DNA of 64,000 nt from a virus. The notes under the pieces are model-generated. The model ran no database searches. It was not told where the DNA came from and worked only from the letters and a program-made list of their open reading frames with translations. Position 1 is the first letter of the stretch. Each line of letters begins with the position of its first letter. The stretch spans positions 1-64,000 of the IMG/VR virus record IMGVR_UViG_3300028392_000048; one strand, 5' to 3'. Position numbers and translations under genes: made by a program. Below, in pieces: positions 1 through 7,390 of the stretch.

Positions 1-347
1 TAGGTACTGTAGACGATACGGATAATTGGTATAGTTTTTCATGTGTACACTATCTAAGTTTGAAAGAAGGACATACTTGTACTAGATTAATGAATCCGTC
101 ATCATTTGTACAATACTATAAAACATATAGTCATGTTTCTGATATATTTAATTTAGATGATCCGAACAATACTGAATACAGTGAATCAGTAGTTTTAGAC
201 TGTAAAGAAGATGATTTTATTATCATGCCGTCATATATAAATCATTTAGTTGACCCTAGTGATAAAAATACAGAAGATTTAAGAGTTACAATAGTAATTA
301 ATATTTGGATAGAAAAAGTAAAAGGACTTAAAAATGAGCAAAATTAA
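1..347 (+). CDS. 2OG-Fe(II) oxygenase-like protein, 5' truncated
   Basis: This is the C-terminal part of a gene that begins before the window; the reading frame is open from base 3. The visible segment has the end of a double-stranded beta-helix fold: a FIIMPSYINHLV segment with a candidate iron-ligand histidine, followed by DLRVTIVINIW with the arginine that usually contacts 2-oxoglutarate. This pattern matches the phage putative 2OG-Fe(II) oxygenase family. It overlaps the start of queE by 14 bases, so the two are probably translated together. The substrate is unknown, and the N-terminal HxD motif lies outside the window. Confidence 0.6.
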   Translation, partial: GTVDDTDNWYSFSCVHYLSLKEGHTCTRLMNPSSFVQYYKTYSHVSDIFNLDDPNNTEYSESVVLDCKEDDFIIMPSYINHLVDPSDKNTEDLRVTIVINIWIEKVKGLKNEQN

Positions 348-1185
348 AATAGCAGAACTATTTTATAGTATTCAAGGTGAAGGACGCTTTATGGGTGTCC
401 CGTCTGTGTTTTTACGTACATTTGGGTGTAATTTTAAATGTGCGGGCTTTGGTATGCCAGCTGGCCAATTAAGTACTGAAAATGATTTGATTGCAGAACG
501 TATTGCAGAATTTAAAACATACAACGAATTACCCTTAGTTAGCACAGGTTGTGATAGCTATGCAAGTTGGGATCCAAGATTTAAAGATTTAAGCCCTATG
601 ATGGAAAGTAACGGCATAGTAGATCGTATTATGGAAATTCTTCCTTACAAAACATGGCTAGACGAGCATCTTGTTATTACAGGCGGTGAGCCTTTGCTAG
701 GTTGGCAACGTGCTTACCCAGACTTGTTAGATCACGAATACATGAGACCATTAAAAGAAATTACATTTGAAACAAATGGTACTCAACAAATAACTCCAGA
801 ATTTAAAGAATACTTACAAGATTGGTCTATTAGAGATCCCTTTAATAAAGGAATTACATTTAGTGTTAGTGCCAAACTAAGTTGTAGTGGTGAAAAACGA
901 GAAGAAGCAATTCGCCCTGATATTGTTTGCGAATATCAAGAAATTGGTTATACATATTTAAAATTTGTTATTGCTACAGAACAAGATGCATACGAAGCAT
1001 TAGAAGTTACAGACATTTATAGATTGGCTGGATTTGAAGGACCAGTTTATTTCATGCCAGTAGGCGGTGTTGAAAGTGTATATTCTTTAAATAATCGACG
1101 TGTTGCAGAACTTGCAATGAAAGCAGGATTGCGATATAGTGACAGATTACAAGTACCATTATTTAAAAATGAATGGGGTACTTAA
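334..1185 (+). CDS. queE: QueE-like 7-carboxy-7-deazaguanine synthase (radical SAM)
   Basis: The 283-residue product resembles QueE, which makes 7-carboxy-7-deazaguanine on the route to preQ0 and queuosine or to deazaguanine-modified DNA. Family features seen are FYSIQGEGRFMGVPSVFLR at the N-terminus and VITGGEP (residues 114-120), the SAM-binding GGE motif. The iron-sulfur motif is unusual: C32 and C36 are in place, but position 39 is Phe where CX3CX2C needs a third Cys. A TGCDSYASWD segment with C73 follows an insertion and might supply the ligand (inference). The protein is longer than typical bacterial QueE (about 210-230 residues). No queC, queD, folE or dpdA is visible in the window. 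Confidence 0.8.
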   Translation: MSKIKIAELFYSIQGEGRFMGVPSVFLRTFGCNFKCAGFGMPAGQLSTENDLIAERIAEFKTYNELPLVSTGCDSYASWDPRFKDLSPMMESNGIVDRIMEILPYKTWLDEHLVITGGEPLLGWQRAYPDLLDHEYMRPLKEITFETNGTQQITPEFKEYLQDWSIRDPFNKGITFSVSAKLSCSGEKREEAIRPDIVCEYQEIGYTYLKFVIATEQDAYEALEVTDIYRLAGFEGPVYFMPVGGVESVYSLNNRRVAELAMKAGLRYSDRLQVPLFKNEWGT

Positions 1186-1890
1186 ATGAAATTTTTAAAA
1201 GTAAAAAGTATGCATCCTGTAACAGAATTTGCACCAACATGGGATTTTACTATTGGAACTGATATTTGGAATGCTGATAAAACAGACATTGTTAGACAGT
1301 GGCTTATTAATAACGAGCAACGAATCATCAATACATATCCTGCTAACAGAGACGATGGTGGGACTGGACTTGGTATAGATAGTATTACTAGTAGATACGG
1401 AAGATACAATTTACTTCAGTTTGGAAAAGAATTACCAGAATTAAACGACTTGTATAAATTTATTCAAATTTCTTATTTAAATTATATTCATTATCATCAT
1501 TCGCACATAAGGGATATTAATATTGTATGTTGGTATAATGTTATGCGGCAAGGTTCTAGAATTAACGAACATGCGCATGGCATCGATCCTTATACATATC
1601 TTAGCGGTAATATACATTTAGATAATTATAAAACTAAAACATATTATAGGTGCCCAATAGATAAAGATTTAATTGTTCCAGTTGATAACACCAAAGGAGA
1701 TATCTCAATATTTCCAGGATATATAAGGCACTATACCGATGAACATACGGAATCTACTCTGCGTGTAAGTATTGGATTTGATTTGCATTTAAATGAAGAC
1801 CCCAGGACTCCTAGAGATCACGAATTAACTTTAAATTTTATGAATTCAGATATTTTTCAATCATTGACTAACGAGATGAATAATGTCTAA
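1186..1890 (+). CDS. Putative 2OG-Fe(II) oxygenase
   Basis: This 234-residue protein has a double-stranded beta-helix oxygenase signature. INEHAHGIDPY (about residues 126-136, with H129 and H131) carries candidate iron ligands. GDISIFPGYIRHYTDEH (about 171-187) carries the distal histidine, and R193 in TLRVSIGFDL is in the usual 2-oxoglutarate contact position. It resembles the fragment at the start of the window, so this phage has two related oxygenases flanking queE. The gene begins directly after the queE stop codon, and its own end overlaps the next small gene by 8 bases. The substrate is unknown; a nucleotide, protein or small molecule are all possible. Confidence 0.65.
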   Translation: MKFLKVKSMHPVTEFAPTWDFTIGTDIWNADKTDIVRQWLINNEQRIINTYPANRDDGGTGLGIDSITSRYGRYNLLQFGKELPELNDLYKFIQISYLNYIHYHHSHIRDINIVCWYNVMRQGSRINEHAHGIDPYTYLSGNIHLDNYKTKTYYRCPIDKDLIVPVDNTKGDISIFPGYIRHYTDEHTESTLRVSIGFDLHLNEDPRTPRDHELTLNFMNSDIFQSLTNEMNNV

Positions 1891-1987
1891 TTTATTTTTT
1901 TGGTGTTGTATGATAGTTGGATGGACTATTGTGTTGGCACTAATTATTAAATTTATATGTAGTAATAGAGATAAGGATATAGAATGA
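1883..1987 (+). CDS. Small single-pass membrane protein
   Basis: This 34-codon frame starts with ATG inside the end of the upstream oxygenase gene (8-base overlap) and ends in a 4-base ATGA overlap with the next gene. It therefore fills exactly the space between two well-supported genes. The product is a short polar start, about 20 hydrophobic residues (FFWCCMIVGWTIVLALIIKF) and a charged tail ending in RDKDIE, which is the layout of a single transmembrane segment. I do not recognise a family. The chained overlaps and the membrane-segment composition support it as real. Confidence 0.6.
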   Translation: MSNLFFWCCMIVGWTIVLALIIKFICSNRDKDIE

Positions 1988-2415
1988 AAACATTATTAAA
2001 AAAATGGCTTGGCATTGATAAATTGCAAGCTGAAAAAGAAGCTCTTCAAATAGTTAGAGATAAAGCGGTTGCCGAAACTGTACTGGCACAAGAAGCTGAA
2101 GAGCAAGCTAAAATGGATCCAAAAGCTAGGGCAACGGCTCGAGGCGAACCATATGTATCTGTTTTGGATACTAAAATTAATCCAGATAATGTTCGTAATG
2201 GCTTTTTTGAGCTTGACTGGAACGACTTGTTTATAGTACAATTAAAGCAAGCGGGTTACGGTTTTGACGGTGACCCGGACGAAGAGATCGTAGATCGTTG
2301 GTTCAGAGATTTAGCGGGTAATATGCTTGCTGAGGCTGGACAAGATCCTAGTCGATCAAGTGCAGGTTTTATTAATGTAAGTAAATTAGGTGGCGGAAAG
2401 GCCGAAGTTAAATGA
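1984..2415 (+). CDS. Conserved-looking phage protein of unknown function
   Basis: The product is 143 residues. The N-terminal 50 or so residues are highly charged and probably helical or coiled coil (LQAEKEALQIVRDKAVAE). The second half is compact, with NGFFELDWNDLFIVQLKQ and DEEIVDRWFRDL segments that look like a folded domain. I believe similar proteins occur in aquatic T4-like phages, but I cannot assign a role. It is locked between genes by ATGA overlaps on both sides, the downstream one with RNase H, so it may be co-expressed with replication functions. Confidence 0.75.
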   Translation: MKTLLKKWLGIDKLQAEKEALQIVRDKAVAETVLAQEAEEQAKMDPKARATARGEPYVSVLDTKINPDNVRNGFFELDWNDLFIVQLKQAGYGFDGDPDEEIVDRWFRDLAGNMLAEAGQDPSRSSAGFINVSKLGGGKAEVK

Positions 2416-3416
2416 CATATATTATTGTTGATACTGCTAACACATTTTTTCGTGCTAGACATGTAGTACAAGGCTCTGCTGATATTAAACTCGGCATGGC
2501 TTTTCATATTACACTTAATAGTATCAAAAAAGCATGGAACGATTTTGATGGTAGTCATGTAGTGTTCTGCCTCGAGGGTCGAAGCTGGCGTAAGGATTTT
2601 TATAAGCCGTACAAAGCAAATCGTGCAGAGAATCGTGCGGCAATGACACAACGAGAACAAGAAGAAGATAAATTGTTCTGGGAAGCATTTGACGAATTTA
2701 AAAAGTTTATTACAGAAAAGACTAATGCCACTGTAATACAACATCCTAATCTAGAAGCTGACGATTTGATTGCTGGCTGGATTCAAGCACACCCAGAAGC
2801 AAAGCACGTTATTATTTCGACAGATGGAGATTTTGCACAATTGGTAAGTCCTACTGTTAGTCAATATAACGGCGTGGGAGATTTACATATTACACACGAA
2901 GGAATCTTCGATGCCAAAGGCAAACCCGTTAAAGACAAAAAGACAGGCGAGCCAAAGCCAGCACAAGATCCAGAATGGATGCTGTTCGAGAAATGTATGC
3001 GTGGTGATACCAGTGATAATGTCTTCTCGGCGTATCCAGGTGTGCGTACTAAAGGTTCTAAAAACAAAGTTGGTCTTACTGAAGCGTTCGAAGATCGTAA
3101 AAGCCGCGGATATGCGTGGAACAATCTCATGCTTCAGAGATGGGTTGACCATAACGGCGTCGAACACAGAGTACTAGAAGATTATCAGCGTAATGTACAG
3201 CTATGTGATTTAACAGCACAACCTGCAGACATTAAAGAAAAAATAGTAGAAACAATTAAAACAAATGCTGTATCCAAAACTGTAGATCAAGTAGGAATTC
3301 GCATGTTAAAATTCTGCAATGCATGGGATATGAAAAAGATTGCTGATAATATTCAGCAGTATGCAGAACCATTTCAAGCCAAATATCAAGGAGAACTAAA
3401 TGTCACAACTAGCTAA
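2412..3416 (+). CDS. rnh: RNase H / 5'-3' exonuclease (T4 Rnh-like)
   Basis: This 334-residue protein belongs to the FEN-like 5' nuclease family. The phage T4 member removes RNA primers and flaps during lagging-strand synthesis. Metal-binding acidic motifs appear in order: VDTANTFFRAR near the N-terminus, EADDLIAG, STDGDFAQLV, and RGDTSDN followed by a helix-hairpin-helix-type segment (YPGVRTKG). T4 RNase H is about 305 residues, so the length is close. The start codon overlaps the previous gene (ATGA), and the 3' end overlaps the next small gene by 17 bases. The family call is firm. Confidence 0.9.
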   Translation: MTYIIVDTANTFFRARHVVQGSADIKLGMAFHITLNSIKKAWNDFDGSHVVFCLEGRSWRKDFYKPYKANRAENRAAMTQREQEEDKLFWEAFDEFKKFITEKTNATVIQHPNLEADDLIAGWIQAHPEAKHVIISTDGDFAQLVSPTVSQYNGVGDLHITHEGIFDAKGKPVKDKKTGEPKPAQDPEWMLFEKCMRGDTSDNVFSAYPGVRTKGSKNKVGLTEAFEDRKSRGYAWNNLMLQRWVDHNGVEHRVLEDYQRNVQLCDLTAQPADIKEKIVETIKTNAVSKTVDQVGIRMLKFCNAWDMKKIADNIQQYAEPFQAKYQGELNVTTS

Positions 3417-3591
3417 ACTAGCAAAAGTAAATGAAAATATTTCTATCAATCGTTACGACAACGGATGGATGGTAGAGATTGGTGGTCGCAATAAAAAAGA
3501 AGACTGGGCTACTACAAAAACTCTGTGTAATACAGAAGATGAAGTTATCGCTCTAATTAAAGAGTGGAATTCGTTGCCATTAGATCAATAA
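3400..3591 (+). CDS. Small unknown protein downstream of RNase H
   Basis: The 63-residue product has a short beta-rich pattern (INRYDNGWMVEIGGRNKKEDW) followed by a helix (TEDEVIALIKEWNSLPLD). It starts inside the 3' end of the RNase H gene, with AAGGAG at 3389-3394 about 5 bases before the ATG, which supports this start. I recognise no catalytic motif. The overlap suggests co-translation with RNase H. Confidence 0.7.
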   Translation: MSQLAKLAKVNENISINRYDNGWMVEIGGRNKKEDWATTKTLCNTEDEVIALIKEWNSLPLDQ

Positions 3592-3601
3592 GGAGAAAAA
3601 A

Positions 3602-4051
3602 ATGTCAGCTACATTAGCAAATTTAGGCAGTGCGTTAGCCGGCGAAAGCCAAGCGCATATCAAATATCGATACTTTGCAAAGATTGCTCGCGAAGAGGGT
3701 CATGAAGAAATTGCAAAGCACTTCGAACATACCGCAGATCAAGAACTCAAACACGCATGGGGTCATTTGGAATTGCTCATCGGTAAACCTTCAACTAAAG
3801 AATGTTTGGAAAAAGCAATTGAAGGTGAAACTTACGAGTTTACTACAATGTACCCACAGTTTGAAGCTATTGCTATCAGCGAAGGCAATGTTGCCGCTGC
3901 ACAAGAAGCACAAGATCAAATTGCCGAAAGTAAAGAACATGCAGAGCAATTTGCAGCTGTTTTAGCAAAAGCAGAAAAACGTTTTGCCGCATTGAGCAAA
4001 ATTGAAAAGCGTCATGCTGAAGCATATCAAGCAAAATTGGAGGCACTATAA
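3602..4051 (+). CDS. Rubrerythrin, diiron domain only
   Basis: This 149-residue four-helix diiron protein matches rubrerythrin, which reduces peroxide using electrons from a rubredoxin centre. Carboxylate/histidine ligand candidates are E15, E48xxH51 (ELKH), E76 and E79 just before the typical MYP segment, E94, and E135xxH138 (EKRH) near the C-terminus. The start has a strong AAGGAG ribosome site. Most rubrerythrins end in a fused rubredoxin domain; this one stops after the diiron helices, and the next gene, overlapping by one base, encodes a separate rubredoxin-like protein. A role in protecting the infected cell from oxidants is inferred. Confidence 0.88.
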   Translation: MSATLANLGSALAGESQAHIKYRYFAKIAREEGHEEIAKHFEHTADQELKHAWGHLELLIGKPSTKECLEKAIEGETYEFTTMYPQFEAIAISEGNVAAAQEAQDQIAESKEHAEQFAAVLAKAEKRFAALSKIEKRHAEAYQAKLEAL

Positions 4052-4179
4052 TGGAACACGTATGCATAGTTTGTGGTCATGTCCACGATGAAGAAACAGA
4101 AGGTAAATGGGATGATCTACCAGAAGATTTCCTTTGCCCCGAGTGTGGTTGCGGTAAAGAAGAATACGAGTTACTTTAA
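4051..4179 (+). CDS. Rubredoxin-like protein, partner of rubrerythrin
   Basis: The 42-residue frame begins at the last base of the rubrerythrin stop codon (TAATG), so translation is almost certainly coupled. It has the two rubredoxin knuckles, CIVCG (C5, C8) and LCPECG (C29, C32), which would hold one iron in a Cys4 site. The spacing between knuckles is like the rubredoxin domain of classical rubrerythrins. The likely role is electron donor to the upstream diiron protein. The short length is normal for a minimal rubredoxin-type domain. Confidence 0.85.
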   Translation: MEHVCIVCGHVHDEETEGKWDDLPEDFLCPECGCGKEEYELL

Positions 4180-4191
4180 TCAGGTAATGTC

Positions 4192-4701
4192 ATGGCTGTA
4201 TATCGTATAACTCCGCTTGAAAAGAAAAGCATTGTCTGGCATGTAGAAATGTATCGCAACAATGCGGACGGGTCTATTAGCTGGTTTAATCTAGACAAAA
4301 CATTCCGCTGGGGTCAAGGCTTTATTGAAGATGATATGGACTGTAACTTGCCCTATGAAGATAGCCAGGTTGCCTATGCCAAATCTGAGCCTGGGTGGGG
4401 TTGTGAGTTTGATGATAGCATTAATATTGAAATAGAATACAGCGACGATATCACCGAAGAAGAACAAGAAGCCATTCGAGAAGCTTACTACGAAGGCGGA
4501 GCAGGTTGGCTATTTGATGGCGAACACGATTGGCAAGAAGAAGATACATCTGTTCTTGTATATGCACCATTCCAAGTTAGCTTATGCGAAGATGATGGCA
4601 CTGTCATTGAAGAAAATGTAAAATTAGAAAAACGGCCTACTATGGCAGAAATTAAAGAATCTATGCCAAAATGGCCTTTTGATAGTCAAAATAATGAATA
4701 A
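4192..4701 (+). CDS. Acidic protein of unknown function
   Basis: The 169-residue product is strongly acidic with several aromatic residues (FRWGQGFIEDDMD, EGGAGWLFDGEHDW). I see no known catalytic motif, signal peptide or membrane segment. It follows the rubredoxin gene by 12 bases in the same direction. The acidic character could suit protein binding or DNA mimicry, but nothing specific supports either. Confidence 0.65.
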   Translation: MAVYRITPLEKKSIVWHVEMYRNNADGSISWFNLDKTFRWGQGFIEDDMDCNLPYEDSQVAYAKSEPGWGCEFDDSINIEIEYSDDITEEEQEAIREAYYEGGAGWLFDGEHDWQEEDTSVLVYAPFQVSLCEDDGTVIEENVKLEKRPTMAEIKESMPKWPFDSQNNE

Positions 4702-4709
4702 ATACACAC

Positions 4710-4739
4710 ATTATTCTAGTGCCTACGGGGCTGAATAAT
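4710..4739 (+). promoter_or_regulatory. Leader inverted repeat before the gene at 4755
   Basis: ATTATTC (4710-4716) and GAATAAT (4733-4739) can pair as a perfect 7-base stem, with a partly complementary interior (AGT/GCT-type pairs). The repeat lies between two genes just upstream of the AAGGAG ribosome site at 4744-4749. It has no T-run, so a simple intrinsic terminator is unlikely; a leader structure is possible. Confidence 0.35.
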
Positions 4740-4754
4740 ATCAAGGAGAAAAAT

Positions 4755-5234
4755 ATGACAGAAATATACGCCAAGCCTATTGTGGATGGTAAGTTTTGGA
4801 TTGTAGAACAAGACGGTTCTAAAGTTGCAACACTACACAAAAAAGAAAATAATAAGTTCGTACTATCTAATAGTAACGGTGAAGTAATGTTTAATAAAAA
4901 ACAAGACCTCACAAAACAATTTGGTTCTAACTTTTTCTTAACCAGTACAAAGGTTAAAGTCAGTCAATCGGAACCCAACGACTGCCACGGATACCCTACC
5001 AGTGTAACTCCATACAACGCCATGTATGATGTGCGCCGTAAATTACCCCTGTTTACTAAGAGTAATGCCAGCAAGAGTTTGTATTGCGCAGGCTACTATA
5101 CTATCAAGTTTAACAAAGGATGGGTTAAATCATTCTGCCCTAAGGTCATTACACTAGAACGTAATGAATTTAAAGGACCGTTTAAAACTGAATTTGAAAT
5201 GAAACAAGTATTGTCTAATGTCAAATCAGATTAA
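4755..5234 (+). CDS. Unknown protein with Cys-containing beta-rich core
   Basis: I place the start at the ATG at 4755 because AAGGAG lies 5 bases upstream of it; a longer GTG-initiated frame from 4719 has no such site and would run through the leader hairpin. The 159-residue product begins MTEIYAKPIVDGKFWIVE and has a conserved-looking centre (SLYCAGYYTIKF, GWVKSFCPKVITLER). It resembles proteins I associate with aquatic T4-like phages, but no function is known to me. It overlaps the next gene by 17 bases. Confidence 0.7.
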   Translation: MTEIYAKPIVDGKFWIVEQDGSKVATLHKKENNKFVLSNSNGEVMFNKKQDLTKQFGSNFFLTSTKVKVSQSEPNDCHGYPTSVTPYNAMYDVRRKLPLFTKSNASKSLYCAGYYTIKFNKGWVKSFCPKVITLERNEFKGPFKTEFEMKQVLSNVKSD

Positions 5235-5463
5235 TTTAACACCAATTACACAGTTTGCACAAGTATTACGTGCTGCTGAATTAACGCAAAGTAAAGAAAT
5301 TAAAATGCCTATTCAGCAAGCACGTCTACTAAATCTTGCCTTGTTAGAGATACAAGATAAGCTATTACAAGACTATACAGCATTGTTTTTAGAGCTAAAA
5401 AATAGTTCAGAAACAGAGGTTATTACTGTTAGTATGGATGGTGGCGGTTTTAAGGACAAATAG
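5218..5463 (+). CDS. Small helical protein of unknown function
   Basis: The 81-residue product is predicted mostly helical from its spacing of hydrophobic residues (ARLLNLALLEIQDKLLQDYTALFLELK). Its start lies inside the previous gene (17-base overlap). I see no recognisable motif. A regulatory or adaptor role is possible but unsupported. Confidence 0.6.
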   Translation: MSNQINLTPITQFAQVLRAAELTQSKEIKMPIQQARLLNLALLEIQDKLLQDYTALFLELKNSSETEVITVSMDGGGFKDK

Positions 5464-5464
5464 A

Positions 5465-5472
5465 GATAAATA
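5465..5472 (+). promoter_or_regulatory. Possible late promoter box (GATAAATA)
   Basis: GATAAATA differs at one base from the T4 late promoter element TATAAATA. It begins one base after a stop codon and 26 bases before the next ATG, a spacing like that of the other boxes in this window. It would serve the gene at 5499. The setting is a region of small unknown genes rather than structural genes, so this instance is less certain than those in the tail region. Confidence 0.4.
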
Positions 5473-5474
5473 TA

Positions 5475-5498
5475 TGCGTATATATTCGAGGATACGCA
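5475..5498 (+). promoter_or_regulatory. Hairpin displaying the ribosome site in its loop
   Basis: TGCGTAT (5475-5481) and ATACGCA (5492-5498) are perfect complements, leaving a 10-base loop that contains GAGG (5488-5491). The ATG of the next gene begins at 5499, directly after the stem. The geometry would present or hide the ribosome site depending on folding. It could be a translational control element or a protein-binding hairpin. Confidence 0.45.
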
Positions 5499-5783
5499 AT
5501 GAGTCGACCGAAGCCGCAAGTACTACTTGAGTACGTAAACAGGAAAAATTATAAAGCAGAACAAGTTCTGGAAGCAGAAGCAATTTGGGCTGTATTTTAT
5601 AAAAATAAACCCTTTAATTTAAAGAGTTTTAATAGCCTCACGAGTTACCCTGGCCCGAAGTACAAAAAAGTATCATTTAGTAACCCTGGGCATGCAATCA
5701 ATTTAGCCAAGAAGTTAAACTTAACCTACGGTACAGAAGATTTTCAAGTAGTTAAGCTAACCGAAGGATCGATTGTAAAATGA
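5499..5783 (+). CDS. Small basic protein of unknown function
   Basis: The 94-residue product is rich in lysine and aromatic residues (YPGPKYKKVSFSNPGHAINLAKKL), which may indicate nucleic-acid binding. It is preceded by the hairpin with the ribosome site in its loop. The stop overlaps the next ATG (ATGA), so the two genes are likely coupled. I do not recognise the family. Confidence 0.65.
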   Translation: MSRPKPQVLLEYVNRKNYKAEQVLEAEAIWAVFYKNKPFNLKSFNSLTSYPGPKYKKVSFSNPGHAINLAKKLNLTYGTEDFQVVKLTEGSIVK

Positions 5784-6181
5784 TAACCCGAGATGCATTA
5801 ACCAAAATATTTTTACAACAATGGGGTAAGAGTATTGATGATGCTAATCTCAAACTATTTTCTCGTAAATGGTGGCAAAGTACCCGAGTAGGAAAAGAAA
5901 CTGCATTTCGGCTTAGTGACGAAGGGTATGAATTTTTGGTAAAAGAATTGGATTTGAAAGAGTACGAGATTCCATTTACTGAACCAATCGAACTCAGTCC
6001 CCAAACAATTATATTTTTGGAAAGATATGTAGATTGTCCGTACTATCTTACCAATATGTCAATTACAGTATTTTCTGAGCGCAAGAGTTTTGAGCTAATG
6101 TTGTTTAGTGACGACATTAGAAAGTTTGGACTTATCAAAGCGATGAATGAGCGGGAAAAAGAATTAGCCAAAACAGACTAA
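5780..6181 (+). CDS. Unknown protein with possible winged-helix segment
   Basis: The 133-residue product begins with a helical region and a segment (FRLSDEGYEFLVKEL) that resembles the recognition helix and wing of small DNA-binding domains. The C-terminal half is beta/alpha with no clear motif. It is coupled to the previous gene by a 4-base overlap and is followed by the sigma70-like promoter of the MoxR gene, so it ends a transcription unit. Function is unassigned. Confidence 0.65.
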   Translation: MITRDALTKIFLQQWGKSIDDANLKLFSRKWWQSTRVGKETAFRLSDEGYEFLVKELDLKEYEIPFTEPIELSPQTIIFLERYVDCPYYLTNMSITVFSERKSFELMLFSDDIRKFGLIKAMNEREKELAKTD

Positions 6182-6197
6182 TTAGATAAAAAAATTG

Positions 6198-6226
6198 TTG
6201 ACGCAAATACAGATAGGCGTTATAAT
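6198..6226 (+). promoter_or_regulatory. Sigma70-type promoter for the MoxR gene
   Basis: TTGACG (6198-6203) and a perfect TATAAT (6221-6226) are separated by 17 bases, the ideal spacing for bacterial housekeeping sigma factor. The leader to the ATG at 6283 is about 50 bases and includes AGGAAA as a ribosome site. This suggests expression by unmodified host polymerase, so early or middle timing (inference). Confidence 0.8.
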
Positions 6227-6282
6227 ACATACATAGACAACGTTATTCGTAACAACAATTTTTAACTAAGATAGGAAACAAA

Positions 6283-7374
6283 ATGGCAGAAATTTCCAGC
6301 CGCACAGTTGGTCCAAACGGTGCTAAAAAGTCCTTGCGCAAGGCCTTTAATAACAAGCGTCCAATTTTCCTGTGGGGTCCTCCAGGAATTGGCAAGTCCG
6401 ACATTATTAAACAACTTGGTACTGAGCTTGATGCTCATGTTATTGATGTGCGTTTGAGCCTGTGGGAACCTACTGACATTAAAGGTATTCCTTATTTTGA
6501 TAGCAATACAGGCACTATGGTTTGGGCACCGCCTAGTGAATTGCCTAGCAAAGAGTTTGCGGCTAAACATAAAAACATTATTTTGTTCTTGGACGAAATG
6601 AATAGTGCGGCTCCTAGTGTACAAGCTGCTGCTTATCAATTGGTTTTGAATCGTAAGGTCGGTACTTATAGTTTGCCAGATAACGTTTCAATTGTTGCTG
6701 CAGGTAACCGTGAAACTGATAAAGGTGTTACATTCCGTATGCCTGCTCCGTTGGCTAATCGTTTTGTTCACTTGGAAATGCAAGTTAATTGGGACGACTA
6801 CTTTGACTGGGCTGCAGAGAACAAAATCCACAAGGACGTGGTTGGTTTCTTGAGCTTCTCTAAAAAGGACTTGTACGACTTTGATCCAAAGTCTAGTTCA
6901 CGCTCGTTTGCTACTCCACGTAGCTGGTCTTTCGTTTCTGAGTTGTTGCATGACGACGATTGCGATAACGAAACATTGACTGATTTGGTGTCAGGTTCTG
7001 TTGGCGAAGGTCTTGCTATTAAGTTTATGGCACATCGTAAACACGCCAGCAAGATGCCTAATCCTACAGATATCTTGAACGGCAAAGTTAAGAAAATGGA
7101 TAGTAAAGAAATTTCAGCTATGTATTCCTTGACTGTGTCCTTGTGCTACGAATTGAAAGATTCTTGCGATAAGAAGGCTAAAAATTGGAATGAACAAGTT
7201 AACAACTTCTTCCAATTTATTATGGATAATTTTGAAACAGAATTGGTTATCATGGGTACTAAGTTGGCATTGTCTACTTACAAATTGCCATTGGATCCAG
7301 ATGAGATCGAGTGTTTTGACAAGTTCCATGCTAAGTTTGGCAAGTACATTGCGGCAGCAACTGACAAAAACTAA
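6283..7374 (+). CDS. MoxR-family AAA+ ATPase
   Basis: The 363-residue product has an intact AAA+ core: Walker A GPPGIGKS (residues 32-39), Walker B LFLDEM (101-106), sensor-1 AAGNR (139-143) and an LANRF segment consistent with an arginine finger (157-161). MoxR ATPases act with VWA-domain proteins as chaperone-like remodelling machines, and the next gene is exactly such a VWA protein. Leucine is encoded mostly by TTG here, which differs from the TTA/CTA preference of nearby genes and may point to a separate origin. The substrate is unknown. Confidence 0.88.
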   Translation: MAEISSRTVGPNGAKKSLRKAFNNKRPIFLWGPPGIGKSDIIKQLGTELDAHVIDVRLSLWEPTDIKGIPYFDSNTGTMVWAPPSELPSKEFAAKHKNIILFLDEMNSAAPSVQAAAYQLVLNRKVGTYSLPDNVSIVAAGNRETDKGVTFRMPAPLANRFVHLEMQVNWDDYFDWAAENKIHKDVVGFLSFSKKDLYDFDPKSSSRSFATPRSWSFVSELLHDDDCDNETLTDLVSGSVGEGLAIKFMAHRKHASKMPNPTDILNGKVKKMDSKEISAMYSLTVSLCYELKDSCDKKAKNWNEQVNNFFQFIMDNFETELVIMGTKLALSTYKLPLDPDEIECFDKFHAKFGKYIAAATDKN

Positions 7375-7390
7375 TTTGGTTTAGCACTAT

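Noticed and set aside
4697-4704. AATAAATA at the end of the acidic gene
   Set aside because: It overlaps a stop codon and lies 50 bases before the next start, with a hairpin between. The evidence was too thin to list it as a promoter.
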